A stretch of 64,000 nt of DNA. Source: Archilochus colubris. Its lineage: Eukaryota; Chordata; Aves; Apodiformes; Trochilidae. The stretch spans positions 140,443,052 through 140,507,051 of the forward strand of contig CM041083.1 of assembly GCA_023079485.1 (NCBI GenBank), read 5' to 3'. Position 1 is the first letter of the stretch. Every line of letters starts with the position of its first letter. The position numbers were made by a program, and so were the translations under genes. This document shows, piece by piece, positions 1 through 11,819 of the stretch. The notes below the pieces were generated by a model. The model worked only from the letters and a program-made list of their open reading frames with translations. It was not told where the DNA came from and searched no databases.

Positions 1-2610
1 TTCCTATTTTCCACCAAAATGTTCTTTTTTTCTTGATGTGACCTAGACAGTAAAGAATTGTGTAAAATTTCAGAGCTGTAAAAGCTGCCACTGTTGTGAA
101 GGAGCCTGAAAAAAACCATATGCATCTCAAAATTTCACAGCAGGATGACTTTTAACTCATTTTTTTAACCTAAAGAAACAAGTAAGGACTGGGTTCTGAT
201 GGGTGGCTGGGAAAACCAGGTTGTGGTCCTCACCAAAGCACTATTGCCTGGGGAGTAATCAGTGAGAGATTTCATGTTTATACAAAGGTTTTAAGACACA
301 GTTGGAATGGAAAACACAAGACAACCTTAAATATATAACTGCTTTGAGTATGGAGTTTTGGGTTGTGTTTCTTCATAGCCTCAAGGGAGCTCCTATTTGT
401 TTTACAGCATGTCTCTATCCGTGGCTCTGGCAGGCTAAATGTAGCCAACTTTGCCCTCTTTCCTCCTTGAGCTGCTCAAGTAGCACATTGCAGTGAGATT
501 GCCTGCCTCAGTTGCAGCACCAGCAGAGATGGGGTTTTTTTTCTGTTATTGGTTTCATTCTGTGTTAACCCACCCCTGGCTCCTGAAGCCTTTGCCCAGG
601 ACATGCTCTGGGCACTCTGTGGAGGTGTATTTTGTCTGGTGGTTTCTTGTGAAGCCACATTGTATGCTTGGGTTGGAAGTCCTCTCAGTTTTTGGCTGGG
701 ACTTTCTGTAGACCTGTGTGTGTAGCAGTTGGTCCTTTCATTGGGGTAGGATTATAAGGGGTAAAATTGGGCCCCTAGGAGTGTTTTCTGCCTGAAAGGT
801 GAAGGACAGGCAACTCTCAGAGCAAACCTAGGCTTTGTAAAGGCTGTAGCCAGCACACGAGAGATCCCTAAACATTTTTCTTGGTAGAAGCTGCCAGCCA
901 TTCAGTTTTGTTTCAGAGGAGATTATTGGTAAGATAAAGCTCTATACTGTGTAGGATTTTTTTAATACATGCACGCCACTTCATCAAGATTAACTGGATT
1001 AAAACAGATTAAACTGAAATGAGAATCTGACCTAAGGTGCCAGCAGTGTGTTGACAGTACCACTTACTGAAGACCAGAGAGTCTGGAAGCTTTTGGGTTT
1101 TGCAGAAGATGAGGGACTTTGTGCTGACACGGTTAAACAGCTGGCTGGTGTTACCAATGATGCTCTGGGCAGCAGTAGCTGTGAATTCACTGCTAGAATT
1201 CCAACCTGACCCTGAAAACCATGTGTTGCTTAATAGGAGAGCATGCAGTTTCAGAATACTTTGCTTTAAACAACTTGTTACTGGGAAAAAGACATCTTTG
1301 ATATTGATAGATGCTGAGTGATAGGCCGAAGCAGCACGAGATGTGAAGAAGATGTGAAGCTATTTTAGCTGCGATTATGGCATCGGATGAACTCAGCATG
1401 GGATGATCTTGCATTCAGGTTTTTAAATTTACTAAAAGAAATGGTGTTGGGCTGTAAAACTGAGCTCTTATTTGGCTAATGCAGGGAATCCCAGACATAC
1501 CTACGTGACAAGCTGTGTAGTAGAAAGCATGCTGTTTCTTTCTCATTAGTGCTGCAGACATCAACTGCATTTGCCAAGGGAAAACTTGAAACATTCCTTA
1601 GCACTGGTGTGTACAAAGATGGACCTTATAAAGTAAAATGCAGGTTGGGCCTGTTTGCTGTATAAACCTTGAAATAACCTTGGGAGATGCTGTTCTCTTT
1701 AAAGAGTGTTTTATTCTCTGCTCTCCCATTGTTGAAGATAAACAGCATTCTTTGCTGTTGGGGTGATGAATGCCATTCCCCATTCTTTGAGGAGCAGCTC
1801 TGATGTTATACCTGCTTGCCTTCATTTTATCTCCCTGTGCTGAAGGATTTCCAGGGTATCTTCATGCCAGTTTCAAAATTCCCCTCTGGCAATGGCAGAT
1901 AGGCTCCTACATTGTTTGGGCTCCTCCTCTCCATAGATAAAGGACACTTCTTGGGAACACATAGAGGTTTTCCCAAGACCTCCTAGCACCTCAAAACAGC
2001 TCTGAAAAGCCTTTCATCTCCTACTCAAGGTATGAGCTGTAGACAGCTCAAGTGAGTATTAACAGCATGTGTCCTCAGCTGTCACAAGGTCTGTAGCCCT
2101 CCACAGCACCATCAGCCAGGATCAGGGCCTAACTATTATGTCCAAGTCCTTTAGTTAAATAAAACAGTAGATCTTTAGTCAAGACGTTTTATTTTTACTG
2201 TAATTAATTACTACTTATAAGAAACTATAAATAAGCATGACACTTTCCAGACTATATAAAGAATTACATTCAGTTTTCATTCTTCGTAGTGCTCTTTTTA
2301 TTGTTGGCTTAACCACTTTTATTCTCAAAGTTGATTTCAAAAAGGTTGTATCAGCAAACTGTGATTTTTCAGGCTTTTACCGATAGCTCACACAGAGCTG
2401 ACTAATGTGTTGCTGTTTTGTGTCTTGACTACTTTGTGCCAAATTATATTCTCTTTGATAAATTTTCCCATTATTGGCTTTCTGTGAAAGCAAATGCTGC
2501 AGGGCCACTGTTGTGATCTGTCAGGCCAGGTGACCTCAGGGGGCAATGGTGCTTTTGAATGTCTGTACATAAGACAACCATCTTACATGCAAGGCAAACT
2601 GTTTTTTAAA

Positions 2611-2636
2611 TTTTTTTTTTTTTTTTTTTTTTTTTT
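2611..2636. repeat. Poly(T) run
   Basis: Uninterrupted run of 26 T in the upstream intron. No recognisable retroelement body abuts it, so it is listed as simple sequence. Confidence 0.9.
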
Positions 2637-2904
2637 CTGTGAGACACAATGGTGATTTCTGATCTGTCATCCTCAAAGTTCTTGAGGACAGAAGCCACTA
2701 AAACTCTGTGGGTCACAGATCTTACACAAGTGTTCTAACTATATTGCCCCAGGCCCTTGTTTCTACAGCTGTTTCTACAGCTCATTGCATGTACATGCGC
2801 TCCCTCTTGCTTCCTAGGGCTGACTAAGAGATGGGTTTTAAGCACTGCTATTGATTTTAAGTGAAATGTGTTACTTTTGAAAGATCCTCTTCTCCTAAAA
2901 AAGA

Positions 2905-3294
2905 CAAGCTGAGAGAGTTGGGGTTGTGCAGCCTGAAGAAGAAAGGCTCTGGGGAGACCTTGTAGACGCTTCCCAGTACCCGAAGGGGCTACAGGAAAGC
3001 TGGGGAGGGACTTTTTGCAAGGGCATGTAATGAGAGGACAAAGGTTAACAGTTTCAGACTGGAAGAGAATAGATTCAGATTAGATAAAAGGAAGAAATCC
3101 TTTCCTGGGAGAGTGATGAGACACTGGCACAAGTTGCCCAGGGAAGTTGTGGTTACCTCCTCCTGGAAGTGTTCCAGGCCAGGTTGGACGGGGCTTGGAG
3201 CAACCTGGTCAAGTGGGAGGTGTCCCTGCCCATTGCAGGGGGGTTGGAACTGGATGATCTTTGAGGTCCCTTCCAACTCAAATCGGTCTATGTT
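2905..3294 (+). mobile_element. CR1 LINE fragment, 3' end, sense
   Basis: A 5'-truncated CR1 (chicken repeat 1, non-LTR retrotransposon). It begins with degenerate sequence for the end of ORF2 (GAGAGAGTTGGGGTTGTGCA, then a GCCTGAAGAAGAAAGGCTCT-like stretch). It passes through the conserved GAGACACTGGCACAAGTTGC block and ends with GATCTTTGAGGTCCCTTCCA plus a decayed tail. The reading frame is broken. Divergence by eye is greater than in the copies at 6291 and 30700, so it is probably older. Confidence 0.88.
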
Positions 3295-5412
3295 AAACTA
3301 AGAGTAACTGCAGCAGGTAGGGCAGGAACAGGAAGGAGCATCAGATAGGGCTGTCATTGCCACCACAACTGAGTTGCTTGTGCTCACCACTGACTACTCT
3401 GAACACCAGCCTGCCTTCCATTTTTCCATCCCTAAGGGATCTGAGCAGGTATTTCGTGTTTACCATTTAAGTCTCTCTCTGCTGATTTGAATGGGTGGTT
3501 TAGATGCCAAGATCTGGATGCTAGTAGTGGGGAGTAGCACATCTCCTCAGCAGTCCTTCTCCACCACACAACCCCTCTCTTCTCCAGCACAGCTGCTACA
3601 ATTTCTGGGAAGCTGTTACGGATGGCAGGAAACCATATGCTGAAGTGTCACCCAGCCTGCTCGTGGGGAGCTTCCTACTAGTTGGAAGATGTAAAAGCAG
3701 TCCCATGTGTTGCTACCAAATCTTTGCTTGCGTAAACTGGGAGATTCAGAGTAATGTGTGATGCTTCACAGTAATGAGGCAAAAAATTAACAATATGTGT
3801 TTTAATTATTACTTATGCTCTATAGTAATAGTTCATGTTTAATTAAACTTTACCACTGAGATGTGCATGCTTTTCATTACCTTTTCCTTTCTGTGTCTTT
3901 TTTTATCGACCTTCGATTCGTTTTGGATGTGTACACTTGCTAGTACTTCATGAAGGAGACAATTGTGTATTTGTTAGTTCAGAGGAAGAGACTCTTCAGG
4001 TATGCATTTGAATGATGGGAAATACAGAGATGTTGGAGCAATGTGGATAACTGTAACAAACAAAATTCCAGTGTGTTTTGCTAAAATTACTTCAGTATAT
4101 ACTAAAAATTTAAATTTCTGTCCCTAGTAGTGCTCCTAACACCATGATCTGGGGCTGTTTGGCTTCACCTGCTTCCCTAGCTCCAATTGCAAACAAAACC
4201 TATGAAGTAGAAGGTAGGAGGAGTTAAACACTTCTCCACCTTTTGTGTTTCCCCAGATCTTTCATCCCTTCCTCTCCTTGAAGCAGAGGTCAGGTGAGGG
4301 TGCTGCCCCACTGGGCATCACACCTACTTCTCCCGAAGGATCCCCATGTGCAGGGGAAGCCCTTGCTACACAAAGGCTGAGGTTTCTCCTCTTTCCACAG
4401 CTTGAGCTGCACAAGGCAAGAGCCTGAGCAAGGGAAATTGCCCTTCAGCATTAACGTGTCTTTCACAAGGCAAAAAAACAATCTTTAGTATTTCTGTCTG
4501 GGTTTAGTAGCTGGAAGGCTTGCCCCTGCCTCTTTTATTTTGTATTTCTTGCATAAAGCAATGTATTGACGTCAAGGAATGGTCTTGGACATTCCTCCTG
4601 TGTGTGTGTGAGCCAGCAAATCTGGCCAGCCTTCCTGGTGATTTTGCATGTGGGGCTTTGATGCTGTCTTGAGTATATGCCCTCCTTAGTTGTATACAGA
4701 CACAGAAACTGAAGGCACACTCATCTTTGACATCTAGGCTCTGTTTGCCCTCACAAGAATAATCGGTTTCATAGGGAAGCTTTTAGTTTCCCTTCCCAAA
4801 CAGTGTGTAGTAGGAAAAGAATGTTTTGTAGGCACCCATGCTGTATTTCAGGAAACATCAGACCTTTTTCCAAGTAGTGATCTCCTTCAACAAGTATCAC
4901 ACACAGAAGCTGCCAGGCTTTGAGCCATGCTAGAACTTGCAATGCTTTCAGATATATTGGACAAATGTCTCTTTCCCGAAACTTTTGAAAACTTAGGACC
5001 TACTCTAGCTGTGCATCTCACACTCTGCAAAGCTCTATACTGGGAGAATTTGTTGGAAACAAGCACATTTCATTTTTTCCCCCTGCTTTTGTTCTTCAGG
5101 ATACATAATGAAAAATTCTCCAGCGTTGCTACTTAATTGCTTCATGGCTGTTGTTTGTCAATTTGCCAGCAGGTTTCTGCTTAACTGCTGCCATTTGACA
5201 TTGCTGAAACACAAATGCAGTGATTGAGTTGCCAACATATCATTAAGTCTTCTGTAAGGGAGGGGGGATGGGAGGGGTTCAGCAGATTAACGCTTCAGGC
5301 TTTTACATCAGTATTTATTGCTGAAATAGAAAAGAAACCTTTGGCTGTGTTCAACACCATGCCAACGTGCATTTAATGGCAGGAAAAAAGCCAAGAAAAT
5401 GGCAGGAAACAA

Positions 5413-6082
5413 CTTCCTTCCTTCCTTCCTTCCTTCCTTCCTTCCTTCCTTCCTTCCTTCCTTCCTTCCTTCCTTCCTTCCTTCCTTCCTTCCTTCCTTC
5501 CTTCCTTCCTTCCTTCCTTCCTTCCTTCCTTCCTTCCTTCCTTCCTTCCTTCCTTCCTTCCTTCCTTCCTTCCTTCCTTCCTTCCTTCCTTCCTTCCTTC
5601 CTTCCTTCCTTCCTTCCTTCCTTCCTTCCTTCCTTCCTTCCTTCCTTCCTTCCTTCCTTCCTTCCTTCCTTCCTTCCTTCCTTCCTTCCTTCCTTCCTTC
5701 CTTCCTTCCTTCCTTCCTTCCTTCCTTCCTTCCTTCCTTCCTTCCTTCCTTCCTTCCTTCCTTCCTTCCTTCCTTCCTTCCTTCCTTCCTTCCTTCCTTC
5801 CTTCCTTCCTTCCTTCCTTCCTTCCTTCCTTCCTTCCTTCCTTCCTTCCTTCCTTCCTTCCTTCCTTCCTTCCTTCCTTCCTTCCTTCCTTCCTTCCTTC
5901 CTTCCTTCCTTCCTTCCTTCCTTCCTTCCTTCCTTCCTTCCTTCCTTCCTTCCTTCCTTCCTTCCTCCCTTCCTTCCTCCCTTCCTTCCTTCCTCCCTTC
6001 CTTCCTCCCTTCCTCCCTTCCTCCCTTCCTCCCTTCCTCCCTTCCTCCCTTCCTCCCTTCCTCCCTTCCTCCCTTCCTTCCC
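5413..6082. repeat. (TTCC)n / (GGAA)n microsatellite, ~670 bp
   Basis: From about 5414 to 5965 the + strand is uninterrupted TTCC, roughly 138 units. From about 5966 the array gains TCCC variants and becomes a compound 8-bp TTCCTCCC pattern up to about 6082. The - strand is GGAA repeats. The tract is pure polypyrimidine/polypurine with mirror symmetry, so it can adopt triplex (H-DNA) structures. GGAA is also the core recognised by ETS-family factors. Each frame reads as a long Phe-Leu-Pro-Ser repeat, or Gly-Arg-Lys-Glu on the other strand; these are artefacts of the repeat, not proteins. Length is probably polymorphic and may be affected by assembly. Confidence 0.98.
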
Positions 6083-6290
6083 ACACCCACAGAGGGTTTT
6101 GAAATTTAATCCACATCATGGACAAATTCCAGTTAACCTCACAATAAATCAAGAGGGCAAATTGATTTTTTGATACAGTCAGATACGGGGCTGAGGCCCA
6201 ACCAGCTGTGGCAGCTGGGGAGGGGGGTGATGGCAGGCATCCCTCAGGGCAGAAGTGCAGGTCAAGAGCTGACTTGGAGGGAGATAATGA

Positions 6291-6800
6291 ATCATAGAAT
6301 AGAATCATAGAATTGGCTGGGTTGGAAGGGACCTCAGAGACCATCAAGTCCAACCCTTGAACCACCGTTGCGGTTCCCAGACCATGGCACTGAGTGTCAC
6401 ATCCAGTCTCTTTTTAAATATCTCCAGGGATGGAGAATCCACTACTTCCCTGGGCAGCCCATTCCAATGTCTGATCACTCTCTCCGTAAAGAAATTCTTT
6501 CTAATCTCCAACCTAAACCTCCCCTGGCACAACTTGAGACCTCTTATGCCCTCTTGTCTTGCTGAGAGTTGCCTGGGAAAAGAGAACAACCTCCCCCTGG
6601 CTACTCCCTCCTTTCAGGGAGTTGTAGAGAGTGATGAGGTCTCCCCTGAGCCTCCTCTTCTCCAGGCTGAACACCCCCAGCTCTCTCAGCCTCACCTCAC
6701 AGGACTTGTGCTGGAGTCCCTTCACCAGCCTGGCTGCCCTCCTTTGGACCTGCTTCAGGACCTCGATATCCTTCCTGAACTGAAGGGCCCAGTGAGGTGA
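6291..6800 (-). mobile_element. CR1 LINE fragment, antisense, relatively young
   Basis: Reverse-oriented CR1. On the + strand it starts with the tail (ATCATAGAATAGAATCATAG) and GGTTGGAAGGGACCTCAGAG. It runs back through the end of ORF2, where the - strand still reads stretches such as [16 protein letters not shown] and [13 protein letters not shown], in more than one frame. The 5' end is truncated near CTGGGCCC. It is the same subfamily as the inverted copy at 30700-31187. It begins about 200 bp after the TTCC array. ORF2 would encode the C-terminal part of a reverse transcriptase protein; nothing functional remains. Confidence 0.93.
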
Positions 6801-8041
6801 TGTTCTCCTCCGTGCTCCTCATGGGGTAGCCATGCTGCCTCTGCATCCATCCCTGGATGCAGGGGTGTACTCTGTGGAGCTGGGTGCCATGGGGAGAGGA
6901 TTGGCAAGATGCTGCTGGGGGCAGGCTGGGAAAGGGAGTTTCTCTACTGGGACATAGTGTTGCAGAAGACCCTGAGATGGGAGTGTGTCTGAGAAGGGGT
7001 TGCAACTAATGATCAGGGAAGGAAGAGGATGGTGAGGGAGGAGTGAGGTGGTTCTTTGGTGTCCACTGCCTGTTGCTGCAATGGTGCCCAGGCAAAAGAG
7101 CAGCAGAGGAGGGGTAAGGAGGGTTTGCTCTGCTGAAGCAGAGAGCAAGAGGAAGCTGTAAGTGCTCCTGCAGTTGCTGGAAATTATCTCTATGTGCTTA
7201 TCACCACCCTCCACAAAAACAATTGCCTCTGCTTTTCTTTAGTCTGATCCCTTAGATGACACTTTGGAGCCTGTTTAAGATCAGGACCTTTTGAAAGAAG
7301 GACCACCTGGTCATGCTGAAGATGATGATGTTCATTTGAAATGCTTTTGCATGGAAGAGAGAGATGAGAGGAAATGAGACAGGGCATGGAGAAGGGATTT
7401 TGAACAGAAAATGGGAAGGACATACTCCTCAGCAGGGCTTGGGGCATTTGCCCTTGAGTCTGAGGTCAGCCCAGATTTATCCCATTTTCTTTGAACCATG
7501 GGAGTCAAGTGAAGAAAAAGGGGGTTATTAGGCCAGAATTGCACTTACCAAAGATTTGGAAAAAAGGATAATCACAGGAAGATTTCTAAGAATCACCTAA
7601 CTGTTTTGGGGAAGTGACATTACAACTAACAAGGTGAAGCAGTGATAATTTTTCTTCTATTTCTGAAATATGCTTAATGTTCCCTCCTTTCAGGTGTAGT
7701 TAAGAAGAGTTTTCGGAGTTTGATTTGCTTCTCATTTCTGGATTAGACAAATTAGGAACAATAATGGAGAACTTCCCAAAATCTACTTCTTAAAGACCAG
7801 CATTCATTAATATAATCTGACCACTGAAAGTTCAGTGAAATCTTGACCTTTTGGCCAGAAAATATCATCAAACAAGCTTCAAGAGTTTATTTTGTTGTTA
7901 CAGTTGGTTTTGTTTGGTTGGGTTTTTTTGTTTTTTGTAACTATGATATTGAATTTCTCTCTTTCATTGATTGGGCAAACACTTAGAACTTTGGAATCGG
8001 GAAAGCAGCTTAATTTTAAACGGTTTAAAGGACTCAATTAT

Positions 8042-8098
8042 TTTTTCTTTACTTCTTTTTCTTTACTTCTTTTTCTTTACTTTCTTTTTCTTTACTTC
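8042..8098. repeat. 14-bp minisatellite, 4 copies
   Basis: Four tandem copies of TTTTTCTTTACTTC at 8042-8055, 8056-8069, 8070-8084 and 8085-8098. The third carries a one-base T insertion. It is pyrimidine-rich on the sense strand of the gene. Confidence 0.9.
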
Positions 8099-10136
8099 TG
8101 CCCGGGCCACAGTAAATGCAAGTTTTACCTGGGATGCTTAAATCAAAAGTACTACTGATCTTACAGAAAGGCTAGGAAATGTCCCAATTACAGCAATTTT
8201 TTTAATAGGAGGGGGTCTTTTCCATGAAACATGTTCATTTTAAGAAAATGCCTCCACGTTTTTTTAGTTGGAAAGCTGTGACTCAGAACTAGAAAAACTG
8301 TATCTGATAATTGAAACATTTTATTTTGGAAGCATCTTCTCAGTGACAGTTGTAGTTTAAGTAACTTATGCACAGATCTTCTCTGTGTAGATGTCCCCAG
8401 ATGACATAGTCCATAACTAAGCCCATGAAAGAGGACAGTAACACCTGAGCTACAGGTTCCCTGGGGAGCCACATAAAACCATTCCAGATTTCAAATTAAA
8501 TGTTTTTGTCATGCAAAACTATTTTCTTTTTGCTTAGAAGTCTGCATTTTCTTTGGGTAAAAGTATAAAGAGACACCTGAATCATCTACTAGCCAGGTCA
8601 GTTAATCAGTAATAAAACCCCTGCATGTGTTGCCTAAGAGTTTCATTGATGATGTGGGAGACTGAAGAAAAAACAGCTTCTATTCCTGGAGCTCTGAGGG
8701 CTGTAGACTTTTAACACAGTAAAATGAAGAAGAGAAAGGGGTTAAAAAGTAAAGAAAGTGATCTGACCTTGAATTGCTACGAAGATCCTGGGAATTGTAG
8801 GGCTGGGTCTAGGGTAAGCGATACAGAGCGTGCTTGCCAGGCATGTGCCTGGATCAGCAGTGGTTCACACCTGGCAGAAACCTCACTTGGTGTTTGATAA
8901 ATTATCTTCTCCCAGCATGAATTAAAGTAATGAATCTTGTATTTTTTTTAATTTCTACAAGGCTCCATAGTCTTTCAGTGTAATATTTTTCTTCCCTTGT
9001 TGCGAATAGGTCATGCAATCTATGTCTTACCTACGGTTTGATGGTATTGCATGGTTAATCTTTAAAATGCTGAGAAGAGGGGCAAATCTTTGGTGTCAAG
9101 GATAATAACCACTCTGGCAGAGAGAAAAATATCAGTAGGATGCTGCCACTGATTTGGCAGAGACTGATACATACTTCATTAGCTGGCTGTTGGGTTGTTT
9201 TTTGCTTTTTTTTTCTGGTTTTAGGTTGTTGGTTTGGTTTTTTTTGGTTATGTTTGGCAGTGCTTCCAAAATCCTGGTCTTTAACTGGGTAGTTTCATTC
9301 AGATACAGCAAAATCCAACAGAGTAGAGACTAAAAAAGAGGAACCATAAATCAGTGATGAGAAAACCGAGAGCTGGGGACACATCTGAAAGAAATTAAAT
9401 TCCCATCCAGCCAACACGGACAGTGTTTTGTAGAGCTGTGCTGGTTTGATTGCCTCCTTACTGTGTGGGGTAGGCAAGAAGATCTGTTGCACATGCTTCC
9501 CGAGACCCACACAGCTACTTAAACCCTTCTCAATAAAAGGAGTAAGCTAACACCTGTGTGTGAAGGTGCACACACAAAACTTACTCTTTGAACAGTGCGG
9601 TATCTGCCTGCTGCAGCAACCATCTGGCACCAAGAAGCATCTGGAGGAGGCTGCAATGACAGGCAGCACAGGCATCAGGGCTGGTGCTTCTCCTCCTCCT
9701 GCCCAAAGATGCAGGTGTAGGAGCCTAAAACCTGCCCTACCAGAGCAGGTCCATTAAACGCACCCATCAGGACTGAAAAAAAGCCCCTGCTTGTTGCTTT
9801 AACAAATACCAAAGTCATGCCAGCATCTCATTTTCTGATTGAGGTGGGGAAATGGAGTGTTGCTGCAGGGTCCCTCCACCTTCTCCCTGCAGAAAGCATC
9901 TGAATGCTATTCTTGTCATCCAAAAGTGCAGGCATAAGAAAGCCCTGGGGCAATGCCAGGGTGTTTTTTAAAAATCCCTTTACTTTTTCATTGTCCCTGT
10001 AGGACACCCCTTGTCAACCAGTGTGCAGAGCAGGGAACAGACTGCTTGGTAAGCATGTATGTATGCAACAGAAAACTATGGCATTTTTAGAAGTATTTCT
10101 CTGAAAAAAAAGGCTCTTGTGAAAGGTGGACTTTAA

Positions 10137-10184
10137 CATCCCCTGTGTTATATAGAATCACATCCCCTGTGTTATATAGAATCA
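10137..10184. repeat. Perfect 24-bp tandem duplication at CR1 tail
   Basis: Two identical copies (10137-10160 and 10161-10184) of a 24-bp unit beginning CATCCCCTGTGTTATATAG and ending AATCA. The second copy runs straight into the antisense CR1 that follows. The shared AGAATCAC matches the reverse complement of the CR1 tail repeat, so the duplication may have arisen by slippage at, or integration of, the CR1 tail. Confidence 0.85.
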
Positions 10185-10368
10185 CAGAGAATCACAGAAT
10201 CGTTCAGGTTGGAAAAACCTGTTAAGATCACCAAGTCAAATCATTAGTTTAACTCTGTCAAGTCCGCCACTAAACCATGTCCCTAAGCACCACATCTACT
10301 TGTCTTCAGGACACCTCCAGAGATCCAACCACCTCCCTGAACAGCCTGTTCCAGAGTTTAATAACCCA
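10176..10368 (-). mobile_element. CR1 LINE fragment, antisense, short
   Basis: Starts with AGAATCACAGAGAATCACAG then TCGTTCAGGTTGGAAAAACC. It continues through AAACCATGTCCCTAAGCACC and CACATCTACTTGTCTTCAGG, and loses CR1 similarity after TTCCAGAGTTTAATAACCC. This CR1 type differs from the copies at 6291 and 30700. It is 5'-truncated, moderately diverged, and carries no open reading frame. Confidence 0.85.
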
Positions 10369-11543
10369 GACTGCTACATATTTGTTCTGAGGTTTGCAAG
10401 CTGACTCTTAGCCCAAGCTAAATAAAATTTAAAATGTCACAGGACAATACAGGAATACACCTTTTCTCCCCCAGCATGGGTTAAAGAGCTATTTATAGGG
10501 CCAAAGTAGTAGATGGTTGTGCCCAGTTCAATTAACCCCTTCTCTGTGGGGTTCAGCAAGAAGGGAAGGAAGAACCCAAGGAGGGCAAGTGCATGCCCTG
10601 TGTAAACCAGTACTTCCTCAAAAAATCATCCATGCAGTTGCAGTCTGGATGAGGCAATCTTGCACTGGGCCAAAGTGAGTTCTGTGAAGAATTCTTGACA
10701 GCCATGTAGATTCCATCAAATAGGTGCCTCTTTTCTATCACGCTAAGCTATTAACTTTTGGGCTTTTTTTGTTCTTGTGCTGTGATTTATTTTTTTTAAG
10801 TTTGTTTCTTTCTTTTAATAGGAAAGAAAGCCTTAGAGCTGATTTTAGTTCTAAAAGAAAGATTTGAGGCATTCTGCCTATTCTATTTTTCCACAGGGAC
10901 ATTAATTCATAAGCAACAAAGAACATTATAACTGTTTACAGTAGCCTTCAGTGAACAGCATGAGACTAAGGGATTTTGAAAGAAGTAAGAGCATTTGGTT
11001 ACAGAATCAAAGCTAAACTAAAAGCTTCAAATTCAAAAATATTTGGAGTTGCCCAAACAAATGCAATGAAAAATTTTCAACTTGATAACTTCTAGGAGCA
11101 TGTGAATCTTCAAGTTTGTTTTGCTTAGTTTATCTTCTGAGCCTCAGAAATTAAAACAACCCTAAAGGTCAAAATATCCAGTAATCTACCTTTAAAAGTG
11201 TCGAGTTTTACATGTTTAAATGTATGGTCCTGCTTACATAGGATCTTTTGCAAATTAACAGATGCTGCTTGGTGGTATAAGAGGTACCATGGTTTTGAAG
11301 CTGAGCTTCAAGAGAACTTTGATGCCTCCTCTGTTGTAACACACCCTCTCAGTCTTGCTTTCACTAGGTCTTACTTAGTTTTCCTGTAAGATCCAGGGTA
11401 TAGCACTATATAGCAGTCAGCTGAAATTATTGGGGTGGTTTGGTCATTGATGATCAGGTTTTTTCTATCTGCAAGTGACTTTAAGAAGGAAATCGGTGAT
11501 GGCTGGAGCTTGCTTAAAGGTGTTGTAAATTCTGTTTCCCCAG

Positions 11544-11819
11544 AGCATCTCTCAGCTTCCCTATGGCAAAGCCCTCTACGCCTATGAAGGGAAAGAGCCC
11601 GGTGACCTCAAGTTTAACAAGGGGGACATCATCATCCTGCGGAGGAAGGTGGATGAGAACTGGTATCATGGGGAGCTCAACGGCAACCACGGATTCTTCC
11701 CTGCCAGCTACATCCAGTGTATCAAGCCTCTCCCACAAGCTCCACCTCAGGGCAAAGCACTTTATGACTTTGAAATAAAGGATAAAGATCAAGACAAGGA
11801 TTGCCTGACCTTCACCAAG
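11544..11819 (+). CDS. SH3RF3: SH3RF3 internal exon: SH3-1 and first half of SH3-2
   Basis: The gene encodes POSH2, a RING E3 ubiquitin ligase and scaffold related to POSH/SH3RF1, which links Rac GTPase to JNK signalling. This exon gives 92 codons in phase 0 at both ends (276 bp). Residues 8-60 form SH3-1, with the ALYAY motif at 10-14, the acidic EPGDL loop, ENW (Trp40) and FFPASY (Pro53, Tyr56). A proline-rich spacer (KPLPQAPPQ, 61-69) follows. SH3-2 then starts with ALYDF at 72-76 and is cut after [20 protein letters not shown] matches my memory of SH3RF3 better than SH3RF1 (KDKEADKDCLPFAK). The acceptor is CAG at 11541-11543; a shift of 2 bp would break the frame. The donor AAG|GTAGAA is weak. 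Retention of the intron would add about 30 codons before a stop near 11909. Confidence 0.95.

Larger units (their letters stand above)
1..11543 (+). other. SH3RF3: SH3RF3 upstream intron (partial)
   Basis: This 11.5-kb stretch precedes the first visible SH3RF3 exon and shows no conserved coding sequence on either strand. It should be part of the intron after the RING-encoding exon, which in this family precedes SH3-1 and is not in the window. It holds CR1 fragments at about 2905-3294, 6291-6800 and 10176-10368, the TTCC array at 5413-6082, a 14-bp tandem repeat at 8042-8098, a T26 run at 2611-2636 and a perfect 24-bp tandem duplication at 10137-10184. The AT-rich stretch near 3780-3950 is unique-looking and keeps CpGs, so it may be regulatory. 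It ends in a pyrimidine-containing acceptor with CAG at 11541-11543. I see nothing else in it. Confidence 0.75.

Noticed and set aside
5308..6365. Long open frames of 236-330 codons on both strands (Phe-Leu-Pro-Ser and Gly-Arg-Lys-Glu repeats)
   Set aside because: They are produced only by the TTCC/GGAA tetranucleotide array, which has no stop in any frame; there is no conserved flank or gene context.
6344..6800. Open frames resembling a reverse-transcriptase C-terminus
   Set aside because: They are fragments of CR1 ORF2 inside a truncated LINE; frames are interrupted and no full element is present.
11541..11549. Alternative acceptor AG at 11544-11545 for the SH3-1 exon
   Set aside because: It would begin the exon two bases later and break the phase-0 relation (276 bp, in frame at both ends); the upstream CAG fits better.
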